DNA of 10,579 bases, taken from the NCBI GenBank assembly GCA_007280145.1, contig QYPU01000107.1, forward strand, positions 1 through 10,579, given 5' to 3'. The DNA comes from Dehalococcoidia bacterium. Its GTDB lineage: Bacteria > Chloroflexota > Dehalococcoidia > GIF9 > UBA5629. Shown piece after piece: positions 5,447 to 10,579 of this stretch (position 1 is its first letter; each line of letters opens with the position of its first letter). The translations under genes were made by a program, and so were the position numbers. The notes beneath the pieces were generated by a model. That model was given only the letters and a program-made list of their open reading frames with translations. It had not been told where the DNA came from and ran no database searches.

Positions 5447-6316
5447 TCAAGGATAAAGCCCTACCTGCTTATAAGCTCTGGTAGTTGAGATATGAGCATG
5501 TCCCAGAAGCTTCTGAACAGACTGCAAGTCAGCACCACCCCTTAGTTTATGAACGGCAAAGCTATGGCGTAGACTACGCGGGGTGACTTTAGCACTGATT
5601 CCAGCTTTATCAGCATAGCCTTGGATGATTTGCCAGAAACCTTGCCGGGTAAGCCGCTCACCCCTGCGGTTGAGAAACAAAGCCACCTCCTTTTCATCAC
5701 TCAACAAGTCAAGACGAAAGTTATCTAAATATTCTCTAGCTACCTGTATTATATATTGGTCGATAGGAACAAATCGAACTCTGGAGTTTCGACCGTAACA
5801 ACGGACACTACCTGCTTTCAAGTCGATATCTTCCACGTTTAATGCCATTAGCTCACTGGCCCTTAAGCCGGTAGCATAAAGTAACTCCAGCATCGTCTTA
5901 TCTCTCTTTGCTTCCGCAGTAGAAAGCTTTGCTGGTTCTGACAGCAAACGACGAACTTCAGAAATAGACAAAGGTCGGGGTAAAGGTCTGTCTACTCGCG
6001 GTGAGACCAAATTCGGTGCCAAGTCACCCCTCAGCTTCCCCTTATCTACCATAAACTTAAGGAAAGATTTGGCTGCAGCTATCTTGCGAGCTATTGTGGA
6101 CGCCGTGTAGTTTCTTTCTTTTAGATTACGTATGTAACCCGATAGAAGCCCGGCATTTAACGCAACCCCAGAAGGGTCACGCCCCCCTCTCGAGCCTTCG
6201 AATTTCGCATAAGCAGCTAGCTGATTCAAATCACTATTGTAAGCTGCTAAGGTATTCGGGGAGTATCTTTTTTCCCTGGCCAGGTAATCAAGAAAAGACC
6301 TTATATCTTCTTCCAT
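5447..6316 (-). CDS. Tyrosine recombinase, XerC/XerD family, with atypical active site
   Basis: A 289-residue Xer-type recombinase (E. coli XerD is 298 aa) with an N-terminal SAM-like core-binding domain at about 1-90 and a catalytic domain at about 113-289. Xer proteins cut and rejoin DNA at dif to resolve chromosome dimers. Seen: Arg152 in ATGLRASEL, Arg250 in LRHSFA, His273 in LLGH and the nucleophile Tyr282 in STTRAY. Two expected residues differ: the lysine of the GKGxKxR hairpin is Arg176 (GRNSRVRF), and the box II histidine of HxLRH is Arg247 (PRSLRH). The frame is otherwise intact, so this is not an obvious pseudogene. AAAGGGG lies 8 nt before the ATG. It is divergent from uvrC. Chromosomal Xer is the first guess; an element-derived integrase is the alternative. 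Confidence 0.9.
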   Translation of the reverse strand: MEEDIRSFLDYLAREKRYSPNTLAAYNSDLNQLAAYAKFEGSRGGRDPSGVALNAGLLSGYIRNLKERNYTASTIARKIAAAKSFLKFMVDKGKLRGDLAPNLVSPRVDRPLPRPLSISEVRRLLSEPAKLSTAEAKRDKTMLELLYATGLRASELMALNVEDIDLKAGSVRCYGRNSRVRFVPIDQYIIQVAREYLDNFRLDLLSDEKEVALFLNRRGERLTRQGFWQIIQGYADKAGISAKVTPRSLRHSFAVHKLRGGADLQSVQKLLGHAHISTTRAYKQVGLYP

Positions 6317-6345
6317 TTTGTATACCCCTTTATTTTAACATAACA

Positions 6346-6356
6346 TCACTAAGTGA
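6346..6356. promoter_or_regulatory. Small palindrome in the xer/uvrC divergent gap
   Basis: TCACT (6346-6350) and AGTGA (6352-6356) form a perfect inverted repeat around one A, about 30 bp upstream of the recombinase start. Short palindromes arise by chance, but the position between divergent genes would suit an operator. Directly beside it, the minus strand reads TTATGTTAAA, the sequence of a XerD-type dif half-site, with no recognisable partner arm. Confidence 0.25.
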
Positions 6357-6399
6357 AGCTACTTAAATAAATAGAGAAGAGAGAAATCTTTGAAACTTT

Positions 6400-6428
6400 T
6401 TGTCTCCCTTCATCTCCAATGTTACAAT
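6400..6428 (+). promoter_or_regulatory. uvrC promoter, placed for a leaderless mRNA
   Basis: TTGTCT (6400-6405, four of six consensus) and TACAAT (6423-6428, five of six) are separated by exactly 17 bp. Initiation 7-8 nt past the -10 box falls at the A bases 6435-6436, only 3-4 nt before the GTG at 6439. No Shine-Dalgarno precedes any of the three possible starts. The promoter and start codon positions together indicate a leaderless or near-leaderless transcript. Confidence 0.6.
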
Positions 6429-6438
6429 AAATTGAACT

Positions 6439-8253
6439 GTGATGACAATGCCAATTCAGACACAGCTAAAAGCCCTGCCATCAAGACCTGGAGTCTACCT
6501 GTTCAAAGATAACGAAGGCAAGGTTATTTATGTTGGTAAAGCAGCCAGTCTTTACCACCGGGTAAGGTCTTACTTTAGTTCTGGTACTAATTTACCACCA
6601 AAACTTCAACGGCTAGTAGCCAGGATAAGCGACTTTGAGACTATAGTTACCGATTCTGAGCAGGAAGCACTCATTTTGGAGTGCAACCTGATTAAGAAAT
6701 ACCGACCTCGCTACAATGTGAGCTTGAAAGATGACAAAACCTTTCCCTACCTTAAGATAGACCTCGATAATGATTGGCCTGGCGTCCGCATTACTCGACG
6801 CTTCCATAAAGATAAAGGTAGATATTTCGGTCCTTTTGCCAGTGCTGGTTCAGTACACAAAACGTTAAGGTTAATAAGAAAAATCTTTCCCTTTCGCTCT
6901 TGTAATAAAGTTATAACCGGGGCAGATTCCAAGCCCTGCCTTGAATATCACATCCATCGCTGCCTGGGTCCTTGCATCGGTGCTGTAAGCAAAGAAGACT
7001 ATGACGAAGTAATAAGACAGGTTATCCTGTTCCTCGAAGGCAAACAAGAGCTAGTGCTTCGGGAACTCAAGCACAAAATGAAAAATGCTTCGCAGCAACT
7101 ACAATTTGAAAAAGCAGCCTTGCTTCGCGACCAAATTCAAGCCATAGAAAGGGTTATTGAAGGACAACGGATTGCTATCACAGTAAAAGGTGAACAGGAT
7201 GTCATTGCCCTGGCACAGACCAAAGACCTGGCTTATGTAGAGATTTTCTTCATCCGCAATAATAAACTTATTGGCCGGGATTATATTCTAGTAGATGGCA
7301 TCCGAGACGAAGAACCAGGTCAAATAATGGGCAGCTTCGTTAAACAGTACTATACCTCGGCCTCACCAATACCGCCTGTAATCTTACTCCAATATCCGGT
7401 TGATGAGCCAGCAGTTATTACCAAGTGGCTACAGTATCAGAGAGGAGCACCGGTCAAGCTGCATGTGCCACGCCAAGGAGCTAAGAAGCAGCTACTGGAT
7501 ATAGTCGCCGAGAATGCCCGCCAGGGGTTAAACCTATATCAAGTCAAGCAATCAGCAATCGCCGAACCCACCACTGTATTAGAGGAATTGAAGGACAGGC
7601 TTTGCCTACCAAAAATCCCAATAAGAATAGAGGGCTATGACATCTCCAATATTCGAGGCAGTTTAGCTGTAGGTAGCATGGTCGTTTTTGATAAAGGGAT
7701 ACCCAGGCCAGCTAATTACCGACGCTTTAAGATTAAGACAGTAGGCGGCATTGATGACTATGCTATGATACAGGAGGTGCTGAGACGACGTTTTAGAAGA
7801 TTCACGGCTGCTGAGGACAGGTGGTCAATAGTCCCCGACCTTGTTCTTATTGATGGTGGCAAAGGCCATCTCAATGCTGCTCTGGAAGTAATGAGGGAAT
7901 TAGAGCTCGACTCCATTCCAACTGCCAGCCTGGCTAAGGAAAGAGAAGAGGTATTCATTCCGGGGAAATCTAAACCAGTTGATATTTCTCAAACCTCCGC
8001 AGCGCTTCACTTGCTTCAAAGAATTAGAGACGAAGCCCATCGTTTCGCCTTAGGCTATCACCAAAGACTGCGGCACAAGAAAGGCATAGCCTCCGTCCTC
8101 GATAGTATTCCCGGAATCGGACCCAAGCGCAAAAAAGCCTTAATAAAGAAATTCGGCTCGGTGCACGGCATCAAAGAGGCATCAATAGATGAGCTAGCGG
8201 CGATGGAAGGAATAACCCATAAGCTGGCTGAGAAAATTAAGGAATATCTGTGA
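6439..8253 (+). CDS. uvrC: UvrABC system protein C (excinuclease subunit)
   Basis: A 604-residue UvrC (E. coli 610 aa), which makes both incisions around bulky DNA lesions after UvrAB loading. Domains in order: GIY-YIG nuclease at about 14-95 (GVYLF 18-22, IYVGKA 30-35), a cysteine region with Cys155, Cys167, Cys175 and Cys179 matching the four [4Fe-4S] ligands reported for E. coli UvrC, the UVR UvrB-binding helix pair at about 204-238, an RNase H-like nuclease with the DDH set Asp401 (GYDISNIRG), Asp472 (LIDGGKG) and His534 (DEAHRF), and tandem helix-hairpin-helix at about 550-604 (SIPGIGPKRKKAL). All catalytic residues are intact. The start may be GTG 6439, ATG 6442 or ATG 6448; none has a ribosome binding site, and the promoter suggests leaderless translation. 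Confidence 0.97.
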   Translation: MMTMPIQTQLKALPSRPGVYLFKDNEGKVIYVGKAASLYHRVRSYFSSGTNLPPKLQRLVARISDFETIVTDSEQEALILECNLIKKYRPRYNVSLKDDKTFPYLKIDLDNDWPGVRITRRFHKDKGRYFGPFASAGSVHKTLRLIRKIFPFRSCNKVITGADSKPCLEYHIHRCLGPCIGAVSKEDYDEVIRQVILFLEGKQELVLRELKHKMKNASQQLQFEKAALLRDQIQAIERVIEGQRIAITVKGEQDVIALAQTKDLAYVEIFFIRNNKLIGRDYILVDGIRDEEPGQIMGSFVKQYYTSASPIPPVILLQYPVDEPAVITKWLQYQRGAPVKLHVPRQGAKKQLLDIVAENARQGLNLYQVKQSAIAEPTTVLEELKDRLCLPKIPIRIEGYDISNIRGSLAVGSMVVFDKGIPRPANYRRFKIKTVGGIDDYAMIQEVLRRRFRRFTAAEDRWSIVPDLVLIDGGKGHLNAALEVMRELELDSIPTASLAKEREEVFIPGKSKPVDISQTSAALHLLQRIRDEAHRFALGYHQRLRHKKGIASVLDSIPGIGPKRKKALIKKFGSVHGIKEASIDELAAMEGITHKLAEKIKEYL

Positions 8254-8309
8254 TACTCCGTCGACAAGGCTATTGACAATCCTAGTATAATCAGAGGAGG
8301 AGGCAAACT

Positions 8310-8498
8310 ATGTTAACTGCATCGAAATGGCTTCTAATAATAGGTAGCGTGTTGCTAATTGCAGACTCAATAATGATATTCTCCGGCATACCTAATCCAT
8401 TCTTTGGGTGGCCTTTACCCTGTCCCGTAGCTCTGCTCCTGCTTGGCCTGGGTATCCTTCTTTTCGCAATCGGCAGTAAAGCCTTTAAGAAACAATAA
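8310..8498 (+). CDS. Small two-helix membrane protein, hypothetical
   Basis: A 62-residue protein with two predicted transmembrane helices, residues about 5-25 (WLLIIGSVLLIADSIMIF) and 37-56 (CPVALLLLGLGILLFAIG), joined by a short Pro/Gly-rich loop (GIPNPFFGWPLPCP) and ending in a basic tail KAFKKQ. I recognise no family. A very strong ribosome binding site (AGGAGGAGG at 8295-8303) precedes the ATG and supports this start. It lies 56 bp after uvrC. TATAAT at 8286-8291 may give it its own promoter, although initiation there would cut into the ribosome binding site, so read-through from uvrC is also likely. A 189-bp repeat-like element begins 22 bp after its stop. Confidence 0.7.
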   Translation: MLTASKWLLIIGSVLLIADSIMIFSGIPNPFFGWPLPCPVALLLLGLGILLFAIGSKAFKKQ

Positions 8499-8524
8499 CG
8501 TATTTCAACTCACCAGTTCAGTAG

Positions 8525-8546
8525 GGACAGACCTTCAGGTCTGTCC
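8525..8546. repeat. Perfect 10-bp inverted repeat (left hairpin of the element)
   Basis: GGACAGACCT and AGGTCTGTCC are exact complements separated by TC. Sterically the RNA loop would be TTCA with a 9-bp stem. No T-run follows. It is the strongest single hairpin in the gap after the small membrane protein and could stop or protect that mRNA. Confidence 0.75.
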
Positions 8547-8572
8547 GCATCTTTCCCCCTCCCTCTATCTTC

Positions 8573-8591
8573 CTCCCGCTAGGGGTGGGAG
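8573..8591. repeat. Internal 7-bp hairpin
   Basis: CTCCCGC (8573-8579) pairs with GTGGGAG (8585-8591), including one G-U pair, around the loop TAGGG. It belongs to the polypyrimidine/polypurine centre of the MITE-like element. Confidence 0.45.
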
Positions 8592-8641
8592 AACTGTAAG
8601 CAATTTTGCGGTTGAACATAGTGCCACCCTTCGTTTCTTTT

Positions 8642-8664
8642 CCCTCTCCCTTGACGGGAGAGGG
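8642..8664. repeat. Perfect 9-bp hairpin of the CCCTCTCCC repeat type
   Basis: CCCTCTCCC (8642-8650) and GGGAGAGGG (8656-8664) are exact complements around TTGAC. The following CCAGGGTGAGGGTGAG matches the tail of a dispersed intergenic repeat pattern I recall from many unrelated bacterial genomes, which supports a repetitive element here. No T-run follows on the + strand. Confidence 0.7.
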
Positions 8665-8724
8665 CCAGGGTGAGGGTGAGTTTCTGACAGGTCAAACACC
8701 TATCCCTACATTTCTAAACTATGA

Positions 8725-9450
8725 TTATCCCCTTAGCATCTGCCTTAGCACTTCAGCATTCTTCACCGCATAGGCTTCAGCATCATTGTTGAAGTAAATA
8801 TAGACTGTCTTTAGATTTGTCCCTAGCTTGGCAATCCTCTTTGCCCAATCGGAAAGTTCCGCATCACTGTAGCAACTCGCGTATAATCCAGCACTGCCAT
8901 GAAATCGGATATAGGCAAAATCAGCCGTAGCCACTAGCGGGCAGGTGAAGTCAGGCATATCGAAGACACATAAGCCAACATTATGTCGCCTTAGAAGGCT
9001 AAAGACGCTATCGTCAATCCAGGACTCATGGCGAAACTCGAAGACATGGCGATATTGATGGGGCAAGATAGCCAGGAAGGCCTCTAAGGTCTCATCATTA
9101 CGTTTCATATTAGGCGGCAATTGATATAGGAGCGGACCTAGCTTGCCTTGCAGGAAGTCAGCTCGAGACAGGAAATTCCCTAACGGCTCCTCCACATTCT
9201 TCAGCCTTTTTATATGAGTGATAAAGCGGCTTACCTTGACGGCAAAGACAAAACCCTCGGGTGATGATTCCCGCCAGTTAACAAAAGCCTCTTCTGAAGG
9301 CAAACGGTAGAAGCTATTATTGAGCTCCACGGTGAAGAAATGCTGAGCGTAAAATTCCAACCACTTTGGTTTAGCCAGTTTTTCAGGATAAAAAAGCCCT
9401 TTCCAGTGGTCATAATGCCAGCCACTAGTCCCGATATAATATTCAGGCAT
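8725..9450 (-). CDS. DUF72 (YecE-like) family protein
   Basis: A 241-residue protein of the DUF72/YecE family, soluble proteins with a TIM-barrel-like fold and no established biochemical function. Family blocks are clear: GTSGW at 7-11, ELNNSFYRLP at 42-51, KVSRFITHIKRL at 72-83, LGPLLYQLPP at 104-113, EFRHESW at 138-144, YIRFHG at 180-185 and VYIYFNND at 216-223. Length is normal for the family, and the conserved polar residues in these blocks are present, so it should be functional. GGAGG four bases before the ATG gives a strong start. It is transcribed divergently from the 92-aa membrane protein, with 52 bp between the start codons, and converges on the small membrane protein across the MITE-like element. 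Nothing in the neighbourhood identifies a substrate. Confidence 0.93.
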   Translation of the reverse strand: MPEYYIGTSGWHYDHWKGLFYPEKLAKPKWLEFYAQHFFTVELNNSFYRLPSEEAFVNWRESSPEGFVFAVKVSRFITHIKRLKNVEEPLGNFLSRADFLQGKLGPLLYQLPPNMKRNDETLEAFLAILPHQYRHVFEFRHESWIDDSVFSLLRRHNVGLCVFDMPDFTCPLVATADFAYIRFHGSAGLYASCYSDAELSDWAKRIAKLGTNLKTVYIYFNNDAEAYAVKNAEVLRQMLRG

Positions 9451-9463
9451 CGCTCCTCCAGAT

Positions 9464-9493
9464 TGGACTTCGCCACCTCCCCTTAGCTATAAT
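9464..9493 (+). promoter_or_regulatory. Promoter for the 92-aa membrane protein, leaderless arrangement
   Basis: TGGACT (9464-9469, four of six) and a perfect TATAAT (9488-9493) are 18 bp apart. Initiation would fall at about 9499-9502, immediately before the ATG at 9503, and no Shine-Dalgarno is present. The -10 box lies inside TAGCTA-TAAT-TAGCTA (9484-9499), two copies of a self-complementary hexamer that could serve as an operator for both divergent genes. Confidence 0.5.
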
Positions 9494-9502
9494 TAGCTAC
9501 TA

Positions 9503-9781
9503 ATGAAAGAGATAGATAATCAATCAAGATTTCCAGTGACAACTCCTCCACAGCTTCTCAACCAGGGCTTTATCTGGGTAAATAACCGCCTCAGTTTTAT
9601 TAAAACTAAAAAATTCTCAGAAATTTCTTCATGGCTAACGCTGCCTGCCTTCATGCTTGGGTTTCTTTTCCTGGCTTTGATAATAGGCTTACTGTTATTC
9701 GCCTTCTCACTTTATGTAATATTTCATTTGCTGATTTCCCTACCCAGCTTGAGAAAAGGACGTTTCAGCGATTCTAGATAA
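9503..9781 (+). CDS. Small membrane protein, hypothetical
   Basis: A 92-residue protein of unknown family. Residues 1-43 are polar and mildly basic, with no signal peptide. Residues 44-81 are an unbroken hydrophobic stretch of about 38 residues (LTLPAFMLGFLFLALIIGLL and onward to LISLP), long enough for a two-helix hairpin or one long helix. A short basic tail, SLRKGRFSDSR, follows. The topology is probably cytoplasmic N-terminus, though this is uncertain. There is no Shine-Dalgarno; a well-placed TATAAT ten bases upstream implies a leaderless mRNA, which also supports the chosen start. It is divergent from the DUF72 gene and convergent with the metallo-hydrolase gene, with a 49-bp gap that shows no terminator. 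Coding status rests on the promoter fit and membrane-like composition. Confidence 0.62.
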   Translation: MKEIDNQSRFPVTTPPQLLNQGFIWVNNRLSFIKTKKFSEISSWLTLPAFMLGFLFLALIIGLLLFAFSLYVIFHLLISLPSLRKGRFSDSR

Positions 9782-9830
9782 GCAAAGAGGCATCCTTTCC
9801 AGCACACCTCAGAAAACCTTCCTTCATCCT

Positions 9831-10579
9831 TTATATCTCCTCCAACCGTGCTAAGTCAAATTTCATACCGTCGCGGGCAGCGATAACTAAAACACCCGTG
9901 TCCTGGCTTAACCGCTCAGCTAATTCCCATGGCTTAGCCCGCCACAGTGACATGCCGAAATGAGTAAGGATGGCAGCCTTCGGCTTCACCTCTTCAATTA
10001 TCTGCCTGGCCTCAGGAATAGACAAGTGGTCAACCGGAGCCTTGGCCTCCAGCATAACTACATTTATGATTAATAACTCGCCTCGATAGTAACCAGGCAA
10101 TTCAGCAAAATACTTGGTATCGATAATCCAGGAAAAGGTATGCCTCGGTGTTGTAAAGACAAAGCCATATGTCTCCACCAAATGATGATGTCTGACAGGA
10201 GTTTCAAAAGTAATACCATCGACAGAATAAGACTTGCCTTCAGACAAAATCTCTATACTCTGTGGATAGCTTTGTAAATAAGGAAGAATGACAGTGTCCT
10301 TATTCAGAGCATCGGATGGGGCAAAGACTATACCCCTCTGCCTCCAACCTCCCTCAGTCATAGCTTCAATCATAATATTGATGTCACCAGAATGGTCAAG
10401 GTGTTTATGAGACAGGATGATAGCTTTAAGCTTGGCAGGATCGAGTTTTCTTCTGGTAACTCCAACCAGACAACCAGGGCCAGGGTCAAGAAGTATCTCG
10501 GTACCACCCAGATTAAGCCAGGCTCCACCTGAAGCCAGAAACTGCTTGGTCACCACGAAACGGGCACCCGCAGTACCAA
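9831..10579 (-). CDS. MBL-fold metallo-hydrolase (5'-partial, runs off the window)
   Basis: A metallo-beta-lactamase-fold hydrolase missing only its first few residues. The frame stays open upstream of the GTG at 10556 to the window edge and encodes GTAGARF directly before VVTKQ, which is the usual N-terminal strand of this family, so the true start lies outside and the GTG is internal. Counting from that GTG, the zinc motif is HKHLDH at 50-55. Other candidate ligands are the histidines of RHHH at 122-125, Asp146 in WIIDT and His199 in LTHFG, so a complete two-metal site is likely. DPGPG at 24-28 is a conserved turn. The layout resembles RNase Z-like and phosphodiesterase-like MBL proteins, but the specific substrate is not readable. 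It is convergent with the 92-aa membrane protein gene. Confidence 0.92.
   Translation of the reverse strand, partial: GTAGARFVVTKQFLASGGAWLNLGGTEILLDPGPGCLVGVTRRKLDPAKLKAIILSHKHLDHSGDINIMIEAMTEGGWRQRGIVFAPSDALNKDTVILPYLQSYPQSIEILSEGKSYSVDGITFETPVRHHHLVETYGFVFTTPRHTFSWIIDTKYFAELPGYYRGELLIINVVMLEAKAPVDHLSIPEARQIIEEVKPKAAILTHFGMSLWRAKPWELAERLSQDTGVLVIAARDGMKFDLARLEEI

Larger units (their letters stand above)
8521..8709. mobile_element. Putative 189-bp MITE-like element with imperfect terminal inverted repeats
   Basis: GTAGGGACAG (8521-8530) and the complement of 8700-8709, GTAGGGATAG, match at nine of ten positions. Each end also folds on itself: left, GGACAGACCT/AGGTCTGTCC (8525-8546); right, GACAGGT/ACCTATC (8686-8704, one mismatch, loop CAAAC). 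Two more hairpins lie inside (8573-8591 and 8642-8664). It has no credible coding frame and fills most of the 226-bp gap between convergent genes. No target site duplication longer than 1 bp is evident. It may double as a bidirectional transcription stop. Confidence 0.5.

Noticed and set aside
6317..6438. A complete dif site or attachment site between the recombinase and uvrC
   Set aside because: Only one arm resembles a Xer binding site; at six-base spacing the other arm matches dif at about three of eleven positions.
8443..8673. A 76-codon + strand open frame across the end of the 62-aa gene and into the intergenic region
   Set aside because: It runs through the inverted repeats of the MITE-like element, overlaps the preceding gene out of frame, has no ribosome binding site, and its translation is low-complexity sequence typical of translated repeats.
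10554..10556. GTG as the start codon of the MBL-fold hydrolase
   Set aside because: The upstream in-frame codons to the window edge encode GTAGARF, which continues the normal N-terminus of the family, so the GTG is an internal valine.

Overview
The window holds fourteen genes I regard as real: twelve complete small-to-medium genes plus uvrC, and one gene cut by the right edge. All are bacterial. Gene density is high, GC looks moderate (judged by eye, not computed), and the families are those of an anaerobe rich in Fe-S enzymes. The gene types, short leaders and small tail-anchored or membrane hypotheticals fit an uncultured Chloroflexota of the Dehalococcoidia type. That placement is an inference from overall resemblance, not from a marker gene.

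Left third (91-4087, + strand): six closely spaced genes that read as a metallocofactor operon. In order they are a NifX/MTH1175-like carrier, an Mrp/NBP35-type Fe-S carrier ATPase with an N-terminal MIP18 domain, a NifU/IscU-type scaffold, a class I methyltransferase whose start overlaps the scaffold gene by 28 bp, the molybdenum cofactor protein MobB with a C-terminal extension, and a TYW1-like (COG0731) radical SAM enzyme. No nitrogenase structural gene is visible, so the NifX-like protein probably serves Fe-S or Mo enzymes rather than nitrogen fixation. A 12-bp-stem hairpin without a U-tract separates this block from a small hypothetical protein at 4161-4436.

Middle (4459-6316, - strand): a tyrosine recombinase of the XerC/D family, then a small tail-anchored basic protein and a protein-L-isoaspartate methyltransferase. 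The recombinase is unusual: the positions of the catalytic beta-hairpin lysine and the box II histidine are both arginine. The isoaspartyl methyltransferase lacks the usual GDG loop and carries a dnaX-like slippery heptamer near its 3' end.

Right (6439-10579): uvrC (+), divergent from the recombinase and with a promoter placed so that its mRNA should be leaderless or nearly so; a 62-aa membrane protein; a 189-bp non-coding hairpin-rich element with imperfect terminal inverted repeats that looks like a MITE; a DUF72 protein (-); a 92-aa membrane protein (+), again with a -10 box almost touching its start codon; and a metallo-beta-lactamase-fold hydrolase (-) that runs off the right end.

The strongest leads are the doubly substituted Xer recombinase, the Mrp protein lacking the CPxC cluster-binding cysteines inside an otherwise intact Fe-S/Mo cofactor operon, the leaderless promoters, and the MITE-like element. 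I did not find a clear defence system, CRISPR array, tRNA, rRNA or insertion sequence with a transposase.
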